Virus record (IMG/VR): IMGVR_UViG_3300009176_000065
Coordinates: 1-29,447 of that record
Length of the DNA: 29,447 nucleotides
Strand: one strand, 5' to 3'
From: a virus
The position numbers were made by a program, and so were the translations under genes. The notes below the pieces were generated by a model. That model was given only the letters and a program-made list of their open reading frames with translations, searched no databases and had not been told where the DNA came from. Below are positions 1-7,397 of this stretch, in pieces; position 1 is the first letter of the stretch; each line of letters opens with the position of its first letter.

Positions 1-206
1 GGCGTCCCTGGTACACAGCCCCCGCGTCGCTAGGGTTAGCTGTTCATACCTTGTCTGAAGGGCTGAGAAGGACTCGCCGTGGCAAGGGACTAAGCCGGAC
101 GGCGTAAGCTGAATGGGGGCGTCCCGCGCTGCACAGAGGACTTGGAGGCCGTAGGGCTTGGAACGGGGCGGCTGGCCCCCGCTGACGCGGGGTTGTGTGC
201 TTTCTC
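1..206. other. Non-coding leader with potential RNA structure upstream of tRNAs
   Basis: No convincing gene lies here. Several complementary segments are visible: CAGCCC (16-21) with GGGCTG (60-65); CGCCGTGGC (75-83) with GCC (94-96) plus ACGGCG (99-104), interrupted by a GG bulge; and CCCCGC with GCGGGG, separated by TGAC, at about 177-192. The 8-mer GGCGTCCC occurs at both 1-8 and 118-125. Frame 1 runs open from the window edge to a TAG at 31-33, so the end of an upstream gene cannot be excluded. It could be a tRNA-operon leader, a small structured RNA or a degenerate tRNA. I could not fold it into a standard cloverleaf. Confidence 0.35.
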
Positions 207-277
207 TGGGAGGTCGTCTAATGGCAGGATGCTCCGCTCTGGACGGAGTGACGTGGGTTCGACCCCTACTCTCCCAA
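207..277 (+). tRNA. tRNA-Gln (anticodon CUG)
   Basis: A full cloverleaf can be drawn by hand. The 7-bp acceptor pairs 207-213 with 270-276 (one G-T), with discriminator A277. The anticodon stem is CTCCG (232-236) with CGGAG (244-248) around loop CTCTGGA, giving anticodon CTG at 239-241. The T arm has stem 253-257/265-269 and loop TTCGACC. CCA is not encoded. It reads CAG, a very frequent codon in the Gln-rich virion genes downstream such as the scaffold. It lies 62 bases before the tRNA-Asn and is probably co-transcribed with it. Confidence 0.93.
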
Positions 278-339
278 TCACTTGCTCCACTTGCGGCGAT
301 GAGCCGCCGACAGCGTGTCGGTTGAAGCCCGGCAACCAT
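278..339 (+). other. tRNA spacer with three consecutive small hairpins
   Basis: The 62-base spacer between the tRNAs contains three adjacent potential stem-loops: GCGGC (293-297)/GCCGC (303-307), CGACA (308-312)/TGTCG (316-320), and GGTTG (320-324)/CAACC (333-337). The second and third share one base. The loop sizes (5, 3 and 8) and the lack of an enclosing acceptor argue against a third tRNA. A role in processing the tRNA precursor is possible but is inference only. Confidence 0.35.
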
Positions 340-411
340 TGCCTGGTAGTTCAGCGGTAGAACGCCGCCCTGTTAAGGCGGATGTCGCTGGTTCGAACCC
401 AGCCTGGGCAG
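340..411 (+). tRNA. tRNA-Asn (anticodon GUU)
   Basis: The acceptor 340-346 pairs with 404-410, including two G-T wobbles, with discriminator G411. The D stem is GTTC (349-352)/GAAC (360-363). The anticodon stem is CCGCC (365-369)/GGCGG (377-381) with loop CTGTTAA, giving anticodon GTT at 372-374. The T arm is GCTGG/CCAGC around TTCGAAC. No CCA is encoded. The next gene starts one base after the discriminator. Confidence 0.95.
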
Positions 412-412
412 T

Positions 413-550
413 ATGTTCAACAGCAACGTGGCACCCAAGGTTCGGAAGCAGGAGCGGGACGACAAGACGTGGACGTGCCAGTCCTGCGGCACAGAAAACA
501 ATCCCTGGTGGAAGCAGTGCTTCAACTGTGGCAAACGAAAAGGAGGCTGA
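413..550 (+). CDS. Micro-protein with a RanBP2-type zinc finger (45 aa)
   Basis: This short gene encodes 45 residues almost wholly made of one zinc finger. Its residues fit the RanBP2-type pattern exactly: W20-x-C22-x2-C25-x3-N29-x6-C36-x2-C39. Family members bind single-stranded RNA or protein partners, and which applies here is unknown. The N-terminal 19 residues and the C-terminal GKRKGG are basic. The ATG lies at 413, one base after the tRNA-Asn discriminator; there is no room for a Shine-Dalgarno sequence and an in-frame TAA at 374-376 blocks any upstream start. The ribosome binding site of the next gene (AGGAGG, 541-546) is inside its last codons and the next ATG follows the TGA by one base. 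Expression could come from a leaderless mRNA released by tRNA 3' cleavage. The perfect motif makes a chance ORF unlikely. Confidence 0.72.
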   Translation: MFNSNVAPKVRKQERDDKTWTCQSCGTENNPWWKQCFNCGKRKGG

Positions 551-551
551 T

Positions 552-911
552 ATGCAGCTAGGTGCAGTACCCCAGCAGCGGGTCACAGCCAAGACGGTTG
601 CCACAGGCGTGACCGACACCACGGACATCGACTGCGCCGGTGCAGACCGTCTTACAGTGGTCTGGCGCCTCAAGGCGACCGTCACTGTGGGTGACCTGAC
701 TGTCAACCTCGTGCGGCCCTACGCCGCCGACGGCACGACCCTGCTCAACGTTGTTCTCCCAGCTGCTTCGGCCACGGCCGCTGCGGTCGGGGGCTCGGAC
801 GTGTGGGCCGTGTCCACGTACGATCTGCGCGGATTCCAGAAGGTGCGTCTCGAAGCGAAGAACAACAACGCCGGGACGCTTTCCCTTGACATCCACACCT
901 TCACCAGCTGA
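552..911 (+). CDS. Small beta-rich protein, probably virion-associated (119 aa)
   Basis: I do not recognise the family. The start is ATG 552, five bases after AGGAGG (541-546); an upstream in-frame reading would run through the tRNA and is not credible. The 119 residues are rich in Val, Thr and Ala with alternating hydrophobic positions (for example LTVVWRLKATVTVGDLTVNL), suggesting a beta-sandwich, and contain no catalytic pattern. It sits just before another beta-rich protein and the terminase, where actinophages often keep small decoration or fibre-like proteins. A structural role is inference from composition and position only. Confidence 0.75.
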   Translation: MQLGAVPQQRVTAKTVATGVTDTTDIDCAGADRLTVVWRLKATVTVGDLTVNLVRPYAADGTTLLNVVLPAASATAAAVGGSDVWAVSTYDLRGFQKVRLEAKNNNAGTLSLDIHTFTS

Positions 912-920
912 GGAGGCGCC

Positions 921-1304
921 ATGAGTAACCTTCGTTTCGTGGACGACCCCAACGGCGGTGGAGCAGGTCTGGCCGGGGGCAGTCTGACGCTCGCTCGCGC
1001 GACAGTCGCGTATGGCACGTCCATGACTCCCGATTCCTCGCAGGCCAACACACTGGTCATCACGGCCACGGACGGCGTGGCGTTCACCATCAACGCCCCG
1101 ACCAACCCGGCCACAGGCAAGCAGATCACTTTTATGATCCGCAATGCCACAGGCGGCGCTCTCGGAGCAGCTACCTGGAACGCGATCTTCAAGATGGCTG
1201 CCTGGACGCAGCCTGGTACGGCTACGAGCCGTTCCATCACCTTCGTCTACGACGGCACCAACTGGGTGGAGATCAGCCGCACACCGGCCGACGTAGCCAA
1301 CTGA
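921..1304 (+). CDS. Beta-rich protein resembling fibre or decoration C-termini (127 aa)
   Basis: The start is ATG 921 after AGGAGG at 911-916. The last half, from about residue 65 (ITFMIRNATGGALGAATWN, then SITFVYDGTNWVEISRT), reads like a short beta-module often found at the ends of phage fibre and head-fibre proteins, where a conserved F-x-Y-D-G-x-x-W segment is near the C-terminus. At 127 residues it would be just that module with a short N-terminal anchor. It follows the 119-aa gene by 9 bases and precedes the large terminase by 10, so it is in the same transcript. A surface or decoration role is inferred; there is no enzyme motif. Confidence 0.75.
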   Translation: MSNLRFVDDPNGGGAGLAGGSLTLARATVAYGTSMTPDSSQANTLVITATDGVAFTINAPTNPATGKQITFMIRNATGGALGAATWNAIFKMAAWTQPGTATSRSITFVYDGTNWVEISRTPADVAN

Positions 1305-1314
1305 TCGGAGCGCC

Positions 1315-2799
1315 ATGACGGCGACAGTGACACGAGACGATCCGCAACTCTCCCCGGAGCAGTTGCTGCAGCGTCTTCTACCCTTCGCCACAAAGATTGC
1401 CTTCTTCAGGCAGCAGGGCTACCAGCCCCACTACTACCAGATGCTCTTCCACACAGCCACCAACCCTGAGACAGGGCGGCTCGCGCGGTTCCGTTCACTG
1501 GCGGCCGGGCGGCGTGGAGGGAAGACCATCTCGGCAGCTGAAGAGGTGGCGTACTACATGGAGTTTCCTTCCGAGTTCCACATGCACGTGCATGGCAAGG
1601 AATCGGATCGCTCACTTCACGTCTACGCGCTAACAGAGAACTACAAGCGGTTGCTCCCTGCATACCGCGCCTTCAAGGACGCGCTCATCAAGCACGGCCT
1701 CGTCTTCGGGCGAGACGTGAAAGAGCGCATCGCGGACAAGACTTTCGAGTTTGCCAATGGCAGCTTGATCGAGTTCCGGTCGGCGGACGAGCCGGATTCT
1801 CTCCGCGGCGCGGGCCTTGACATCCTCTGGATGGACGAGGCGGCTTTCATCCGCAACGACGCGGCGTACCGTGTGGTACGACCCGCACTGGCCGACAAGC
1901 AGGGCATCGTCATCAACACGACGACGCCTGACCGGCAGAACTGGTTCTACGAGCGGTTCTGGAAGGGAAAGGCACTCACCAACCCGGCGCACTTCCGTGT
2001 GTCGTACTGGAGCCTCGACAATCCCTGGTTCCCGGTGGAAGAGTGGGAGGCGGAAAAAGAAGACACGCACCCCATGATCTTCGCCCAGGAGTACATGGCC
2101 TCCTTCGATGCCATGCAGGGACGGGCCCTGTCGCCGGACTGGCTGCACTACTACGACGAAGAGACGATGCCGACCGGCCTAGAGAAGTACATCGGGGTCG
2201 ATCCAGCCATCAGCCAGAACGAAGACGCCGACCGCTTCGCCATCACTTGCATCGGGGTGGATCCTGTCACCAGGATCGCGTACATCATCGAGCAGTGGGC
2301 GGGGCATCTACCCTTCCCCGACCAGGTGGATCTCATCGACGAGTGGTGGGGACGCTACCAGCCGGAGGGAATTGGGGTCGAGTCTGTCGCCTACCAGGCG
2401 GCGCTGGCCCAGCAGATCGTCCGGCTCGACGAGTTCACGCCGATCCAGGACATCCCGGCCAAGGGAAAGAAGCACGAGAGGATCCTCGGCATGTCGCCCC
2501 TGTTCAAGAAGGCGCGCATCCTGCTGAGGAAGGCCCACGTGGACTTCATCACCGAGTGGATCGGATACGATCCCAAAGACAAGGCTCCGGCGGACGACTG
2601 CCTGGACTCTGTAGAGATCGCACTGAGAACTGCCGGGATCCTGCTGACCCCGGAACAGCCGGTCGAGGAGATACTGAGCGAGGCGCTCATTCGTACCCTG
2701 ACCAGTCAGCAAGCAATGGACGCCCGCTACGAGCGCATGCGCAAGACTCGTGGCGGGGGATCCCCTGAGCAATGGGCCGAGTTCGACTCGGCCATCTGA
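1315..2799 (+). CDS. terL: Terminase large subunit
   Basis: This is the ATP-driven motor and nuclease that packages DNA through the portal. The 494 residues have the standard two-domain layout. The ATPase has a Walker A-like AGRRGGKT (64-71), Walker B ending DILWMDEA with D174/E175, and a coupling motif around NTTTPDR (201-207). The nuclease of RNase H fold shows D296 in GVDPA, E356 in GVESV and the terminal Asp cluster D427/D428/D431. Length is normal. The start is ATG 1315, preceded by GGAG at 1307-1310. It lies upstream of the portal, but no small terminase precedes it; the HTH protein at 5836-6426 is the candidate partner. Confidence 0.95.
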   Translation: MTATVTRDDPQLSPEQLLQRLLPFATKIAFFRQQGYQPHYYQMLFHTATNPETGRLARFRSLAAGRRGGKTISAAEEVAYYMEFPSEFHMHVHGKESDRSLHVYALTENYKRLLPAYRAFKDALIKHGLVFGRDVKERIADKTFEFANGSLIEFRSADEPDSLRGAGLDILWMDEAAFIRNDAAYRVVRPALADKQGIVINTTTPDRQNWFYERFWKGKALTNPAHFRVSYWSLDNPWFPVEEWEAEKEDTHPMIFAQEYMASFDAMQGRALSPDWLHYYDEETMPTGLEKYIGVDPAISQNEDADRFAITCIGVDPVTRIAYIIEQWAGHLPFPDQVDLIDEWWGRYQPEGIGVESVAYQAALAQQIVRLDEFTPIQDIPAKGKKHERILGMSPLFKKARILLRKAHVDFITEWIGYDPKDKAPADDCLDSVEIALRTAGILLTPEQPVEEILSEALIRTLTSQQAMDARYERMRKTRGGGSPEQWAEFDSAI

Positions 2800-2808
2800 A
2801 GGAGCACC

Positions 2809-3210
2809 ATGAGTGTCAAGAGATTGCACGAGGGCTTCGGCATTGGCGAGGACAGCTGCATCAGCGGCCGTCATCCGATGACTGAAGCAGACCTGGCTGC
2901 TGGACAGCAGGGGGTCTACCTCGCACGCAACCCGGAGAGCCCCAGCAAGGGCCTCTACGTCACGTTCTGGGAGGCAGACGACATCGCCCAGGCCATCGGC
3001 TACCCCGGCATCGGGGTGTACGAGGAGCAGAAGAAGCTCATCGACGACCAGGCCCAGCGCATCGCGGCACTGGAAGACCAGTTGAACAACGAGATCAATT
3101 CTCTTCAACTTCTGGCCTTTATGAAGGAAGTCCGCAAAGGAAACAAGGAGGTGCTTGGTGCTCTCGAAGCAACTCTTGCGGCAGTTCGAAGCCGCGTCGT
3201 CAGCAAATGA
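2809..3210 (+). CDS. Hypothetical protein with C-terminal coiled coil (133 aa)
   Basis: Unknown family. ATG 2809 follows AAGGAG closely. Residues 1-75 are a mixed region; residues from about 76 (EEQKKLIDDQAQRIAALEDQ onward) form a likely coiled coil. It sits between terminase and portal. Its last 53 bases overlap the next gene, also a coiled-coil protein, whose Shine-Dalgarno (AAGGAGG, 3145-3151) is inside this one, so the two are translationally coupled and may form a complex. It could be a packaging accessory or a small virion protein; nothing in the sequence settles this. Confidence 0.8.
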   Translation: MSVKRLHEGFGIGEDSCISGRHPMTEADLAAGQQGVYLARNPESPSKGLYVTFWEADDIAQAIGYPGIGVYEEQKKLIDDQAQRIAALEDQLNNEINSLQLLAFMKEVRKGNKEVLGALEATLAAVRSRVVSK

Positions 3211-3589
3211 CCGTGCGCTAGACGCTAACGAGAAGTCTCTTGACCTTCTGGAGAAGCAGCTGGCTCGTGAAGCGGAACGCAATGAGTGGATGCAGCGCAA
3301 GGTTTCTTCTCTCGAAGAGCTTGTGCGGGATCTCGCTAAGGTAGAGCACAACAACGTGCAGGTGCTGAAAGCCTTCATCCACGCAGGAGACAAGAGAATC
3401 CTCGAGATTCTGGAGCTTCTGGAGAAGCAGATCGAGAACGTCGCTCAGGTCGCAGGGGTTCCCCGCGGCACTGTTCCGACTGTCGAAGAGCTTCTCGCTG
3501 AGGCACGTGCAGACCCGGCCCGTCGCGCGGCACTCGAATCCTTCATGCAGGAGGCCGAGTTTGCCGACACAGAGATCAACTACCACTAA
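3158..3589 (+). CDS. Coiled-coil protein overlapping the upstream gene (143 aa)
   Basis: Unknown function. I prefer GTG 3158, six bases after AAGGAGG (3145-3151), over the TTG at 3155, which is too close to the ribosome binding site. Residues roughly 15-95 are charged heptad-like helix (SLDLLEKQLAREAERNEW; ILEILELLEKQIENVAQV), followed by a short segment TVEELLAEARADPARRAALE, a repeated helix-turn typical of small acidic structural proteins. It overlaps the upstream gene by 53 bases in a different frame. The portal gene starts 18 bases downstream. I looked for a slippery heptamer in the overlap and found none, so re-initiation is more likely than frameshifting. Confidence 0.8.
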   Translation: MLSKQLLRQFEAASSANDRALDANEKSLDLLEKQLAREAERNEWMQRKVSSLEELVRDLAKVEHNNVQVLKAFIHAGDKRILEILELLEKQIENVAQVAGVPRGTVPTVEELLAEARADPARRAALESFMQEAEFADTEINYH

Positions 3590-3607
3590 CCGAAGGGAGG
3601 TGTTCGA

Positions 3608-5836
3608 GTGAGTGAGCCCATTCGGAGCATCAAGAACTTGGACACCCCCGCTCTCCTGTGGCAGCTGCGGAAGGACATCAAGGACTCCCGTGCCCGCCTG
3701 GAGATCATGTGGAAGCTGGGCATCGCCTTCTACCGAGGGCGCCAGTACACGTACTACTCTTCCTCACTGAAGAGGATCACGCAGCTTCCCACGGATGACG
3801 TGAAGAACAGGGCGCGCACCCGCGTCGTGTCGAACCAGATCAAGCCGAACTGCAACAAGCTCATCTCCAAGTTGATGAAGAATAAGGCGCAGTTCACTGC
3901 CTCCGCGGGGAACGCGGATGCGAAGTCGCAGAAGGCGGCTCGGCTCGGGGAGAGCGCCAGCGAATACTGGTGGACTGCCTTCGATCTCAGTCGCAAGGAG
4001 AGGCAAGCCCTTACGTGGGCACGTGTGTGCGGCCAGGGATACTGGTTCCTGACATGGGATCAGTACGCAGGCAAGCCCTGGAGCTACATGTGCGAGCCGG
4101 AGACGGGCAAGCCCATCCCGAACCACATCGCACCCGACTTCCACAAAGAACTGACGGCCTCGGGCATTGACCCGCAGGCCTATACGAAGACCGCTTACCT
4201 CGGAGACATCTCTGTACAGGTCGTCAGCCCGATCAACACGTGGCTGGACAACTCTGTGGAGCAGTTCGAGGACTGCCGGTTCTTCGGTCTGGATCTTCAC
4301 CTGTCCCCCGAAGAGGTCGAAACTCGCTGGGGTGTCAAGCTTGAAGCCGACTCGGTGCTCACCGACGCGGATCTCGGAGCGCAGACCAACGACCTGGACA
4401 CAGCCAAGAAGTCTGTGTGCCTCGTCATCGGGCTGTTCATCCGTCCGTGCCCGTCGATGCCGACCGGCCGCGTTGTCTACTTCACCAAGGATAGGATCCT
4501 GGAAGACAACAAGGCCTGGCCGTTCCCCTTCGATCACCTCCCGCTCATCAAGTTCGGCTCGACGCCGATCCCCAACTCCCCGTACGACTCGGGCGAGGTG
4601 GAGGACGCGATCCCGCTGAACAAGGAATTGAACAAGACGCTCTCACAGATCCTGACACACAGGGATCTGACGATCAACCCGAAGTGGAAGATCCCGCGCA
4701 ACTCCGTTCAGGCGTTCAACGCCTCCGACGAGGCGATTCACTACACGCCCGTCAACGGACAGACGCCGGAGATGATGACACACCCGAACATGCCCGCGTA
4801 CATGGGCGAGATCCTGGCCGACATCAATGGCCGGATCAAGGCGTGCTTCGGGCTCGGGGACGTGAACACCAACCAGGCGGGCCAGCCGGGGCTGGAGTCG
4901 GGCATTGCGCTCGACCTGGCTCAGGAAGAGTCCGACGAGGTGATCGCACCGATCATCGAAGACAACGAAATCAGCAAGGGCAAGGCACTACAGATGTGCC
5001 TCGACTTTGCTCAGCAGAGGTACACGACCGAGAGGTTGCTGGAGATCACCGGCGAGAATGGCATGCCACAGATCATTGCCTTCAAGGGGCAAGATGTGAA
5101 GGGCGTGTCGGTCAAGTGCGAGGCCTCCTCTTCCATGCCACGCTCCAAGGCCGGTCGTATGGCTCGCGTCTTTATGATGCTGAACAGCGGCCTCATTGAC
5201 AAGGACGAAGCCTACAAGTACCTCGACAACCCCGATCTCAAGGGGTGGAAGCAGAGGCGCATGCTCGACGCCGACATGGCGGATCGAGAGCATCAGCGGA
5301 TCCTGCAAGGGATTCCGCTCAACCCCGTCGCGCTCCAGGAGGCGATGGGCCAGGTCAAGACCGGGGTTAACCCGCAGACGCAGCAGCCCTTCACGGGGCC
5401 CCAGGACGTTCAGGCGTTCCTGTTGCAGGCGATGCTGGCACCCACGGACTACGAGGACTGGCAGGCGCACTACAACTTCCATACCGAGTACATGAAAACC
5501 GTGGAGTTCGAGAACCTCGACCCACAGGTGCAGCACGAGTTCATTCAGCACACCCAGCAGACGCTGCAGAAGATCATCGACATGGCACAGGCTTCGAAGG
5601 AGCGGTCTGGCAATGTCAAGGTCAACATGACGGCGCACGAGGTGCTCCCGCCGACCGCGGTGGCAGCAGTGCTGAAGGAAGCCGGAGTCCAGGATGTCGA
5701 TGCCGAAGTTCTCAAGACAGAGGCGCCGATGGACTCTCTCGTCATCGAGAACGTCACACCCCCGGCGGACACAGCGACCGGGACTAAGCCGAAGCCCACA
5801 TCGCAGAAGTCACAGCGGAGGGCAGGAGGAGTCTGA
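3608..5836 (+). CDS. Portal protein, P22/podovirus type
   Basis: This would form the dodecameric ring at the capsid vertex through which DNA enters and leaves. At 742 residues it is close to the large P22-type portals and longer than T7-type ones. The N-terminal region has the usual pattern of an aromatic-rich helix (FYRGRQYTYY), then RTRVVSNQIKPNCNKLISKL, then a 'G(Q)GYWFLTWD' beta segment; the C-terminal 60 residues are charged and low in complexity. The start is GTG 3608 with GGGAGGTG just upstream. It ends in a TGATG overlap with the next gene. Its place after the large terminase and before scaffold and capsid fits; the assignment is by pattern and order. Confidence 0.88.
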   Translation: MSEPIRSIKNLDTPALLWQLRKDIKDSRARLEIMWKLGIAFYRGRQYTYYSSSLKRITQLPTDDVKNRARTRVVSNQIKPNCNKLISKLMKNKAQFTASAGNADAKSQKAARLGESASEYWWTAFDLSRKERQALTWARVCGQGYWFLTWDQYAGKPWSYMCEPETGKPIPNHIAPDFHKELTASGIDPQAYTKTAYLGDISVQVVSPINTWLDNSVEQFEDCRFFGLDLHLSPEEVETRWGVKLEADSVLTDADLGAQTNDLDTAKKSVCLVIGLFIRPCPSMPTGRVVYFTKDRILEDNKAWPFPFDHLPLIKFGSTPIPNSPYDSGEVEDAIPLNKELNKTLSQILTHRDLTINPKWKIPRNSVQAFNASDEAIHYTPVNGQTPEMMTHPNMPAYMGEILADINGRIKACFGLGDVNTNQAGQPGLESGIALDLAQEESDEVIAPIIEDNEISKGKALQMCLDFAQQRYTTERLLEITGENGMPQIIAFKGQDVKGVSVKCEASSSMPRSKAGRMARVFMMLNSGLIDKDEAYKYLDNPDLKGWKQRRMLDADMADREHQRILQGIPLNPVALQEAMGQVKTGVNPQTQQPFTGPQDVQAFLLQAMLAPTDYEDWQAHYNFHTEYMKTVEFENLDPQVQHEFIQHTQQTLQKIIDMAQASKERSGNVKVNMTAHEVLPPTAVAAVLKEAGVQDVDAEVLKTEAPMDSLVIENVTPPADTATGTKPKPTSQKSQRRAGGV

Positions 5837-6426
5837 TGGCTCGCACAGCGCCGACTCCCACCCGGCGACAGCACACTGATCTCGACCGGTGGAGAGCGTA
5901 CCAACACTACGTCTCCACCGGTCAGTTCACCAAGACAACGGCGAAGGCTTGCCTCCTGCCGGTCGGAACGTTGAAGGCCTGGATCAAGAAATGGGACTTC
6001 GACCCCGACACGAAGGAAGCAAAGAATCCGCCTGCAGAACCCTCGAAGGAAGAACTCGAACGACTCGGAGACGAAGGAGACAACGTTGACGAGTGGAAGA
6101 GCCTTCGAAAGCTGGCGATGAACCGTCTGCGGGAAGTCATCCCGAAGACCAACAGCGCCGACCAGCTGGGACGAATCATCAAGGACTTGTCTGAGCGCAT
6201 TGACAGATCCGAAGGTTTGCATGACGTTGCACCAAGCACCGTACAAGTGAACATTCGCCTGGAGCAAGCGCGGGCAGAGGCCAGCGAGATGATCGACCAG
6301 GTACGTGAAATGCTCGGCAACGCCGCTCAGCGGGCCGAGATCATCTACGACGCCGAAGAACCTTTGGAACTACCCCCTGGGGCAGTCACCGAACTCTCGG
6401 AGTCGGGAAGCGAGGAACAGACATGA
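5836..6426 (+). CDS. HTH DNA-binding protein, candidate small terminase subunit
   Basis: The 196 residues start with a basic tail and a helix-turn-helix around residues 20-52 (AYQHYVSTGQFTKTTAKACL, then GTLKAWIKKW), of the kind used by small terminases and some transposase-type regulators. A charged helical middle (about 75-165) could drive oligomerisation, and the tail is acidic. That order - HTH, helical oligomerisation domain, acidic tail - is what a small terminase has, and none is found before terL. The gene begins at ATG 5836 sharing one base with the portal stop, and ends in a 4-base ATGA overlap with the scaffold gene. A regulator or capsid-assembly cofactor remains possible. Confidence 0.85.
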   Translation: MARTAPTPTRRQHTDLDRWRAYQHYVSTGQFTKTTAKACLLPVGTLKAWIKKWDFDPDTKEAKNPPAEPSKEELERLGDEGDNVDEWKSLRKLAMNRLREVIPKTNSADQLGRIIKDLSERIDRSEGLHDVAPSTVQVNIRLEQARAEASEMIDQVREMLGNAAQRAEIIYDAEEPLELPPGAVTELSESGSEEQT

Positions 6427-7370
6427 GCGCAAGAGACACCAGCGGTGGAGTAGACCGCGAGGCGGTCGCCGCCTTCATCGAATCCGGTGGAGAAGGCGAG
6501 CAGTTCGAGGAGCCCGGCAATCAGCCCGATCCCTCCGCAGAGCCCGCCACCCCGAACGACGACGACAACACGCCCGATCCCAGCGATCCTCTGTTCAGAG
6601 AATTGCCGGACTTCAGTGACCTTGACCCGGCGCAGAAGGCGTACTTGGAGAAGCGAGTCAACGACTGGCGCTCCGACTACACCAACAAGACCACCAAGCT
6701 CGCTGACGCCAACCGGATTCTCACGGAGGCTGGCGGGGATCCCCAGGCCGTGCTGGATGCCTACGAGTTCGCTCAGGCACTCCAGAACGACCCGGAAGTG
6801 CGTGCGCGTCTGTTCCAGGCTCTGGAGGCAGAACAGCGCCAGCAGCAGCCGAACCCGCAGGAGCAGGTCACCACGACCGACCCCGCGGATCCCCTCTCCG
6901 AATACGACCTTCCCCCGGAGATCCTGAACACGCTGAAGGCCGTTCCTGGTCTTGAGTCCCGTCTCGCCGCCTTCGAGGAGGCACAGGCTGCGGCTCAGCA
7001 GGAGCAGTTCCAGCAGCAGTACCTGCAAGAAGTGGTCGAGGACTTGTCCGGACAGTGGGACAAGATTACCGAGGCCTACCCCGACCTTCTGGGCGCCAAC
7101 CAGGAGGAGGCGCGTGAGATCGAGGAGGAAATCTTCGCTTACGCGGCGCACACGAATGGCAATCTCGCGCAGGCGACTGATCTGTGGCGCCGGGCTGAGG
7201 CCCGCGCTCAGGCGCGTCTGTACGAGGGCTCTGTCAATGTGCCCGGGGGACTCGCTTCCCCGCCCATTGGCGCGGGGCACTCCACCGAACCGCCCGCGGA
7301 GATCAAGACCTTCAAGGACTTGCGCGAGCCGGTGACGGAGTTCCTGCAGCAGTACATGAATCAGGACTGA
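6423..7370 (+). CDS. Capsid scaffolding protein
   Basis: Scaffolds guide assembly of the procapsid shell and leave or are digested before packaging. This 315-aa protein is very acidic and disordered at its start (GNQPDPSAEPATPNDDD at 37-53), then helical and Gln/Glu rich in the middle (for example AQAAAQQEQFQQQYLQE), with a short C-terminal helix. Composition, length and position directly before the major capsid gene all fit; no sequence motif defines the family. The start is ATG 6423 overlapping the previous stop by four bases. Confidence 0.85.
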   Translation: MSARDTSGGVDREAVAAFIESGGEGEQFEEPGNQPDPSAEPATPNDDDNTPDPSDPLFRELPDFSDLDPAQKAYLEKRVNDWRSDYTNKTTKLADANRILTEAGGDPQAVLDAYEFAQALQNDPEVRARLFQALEAEQRQQQPNPQEQVTTTDPADPLSEYDLPPEILNTLKAVPGLESRLAAFEEAQAAAQQEQFQQQYLQEVVEDLSGQWDKITEAYPDLLGANQEEAREIEEEIFAYAAHTNGNLAQATDLWRRAEARAQARLYEGSVNVPGGLASPPIGAGHSTEPPAEIKTFKDLREPVTEFLQQYMNQD

Positions 7371-7397
7371 CCGAGGGAAAGAAAGTGAGGTGGCTAA

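Noticed and set aside
278-339. A third tRNA between tRNA-Gln and tRNA-Asn
   Set aside because: Hairpins with loops of 5, 3 and 8 bases do not give a cloverleaf; no acceptor stem or T loop consensus.
207-411. Attachment site for integration at the tRNA genes
   Set aside because: No integrase or excisionase is in the window and the tRNAs are complete phage-borne copies.
3125-3210. Programmed frameshift joining the two coiled-coil genes
   Set aside because: No X-XXY-YYZ heptamer in the overlap, and the downstream gene has its own strong ribosome binding site.
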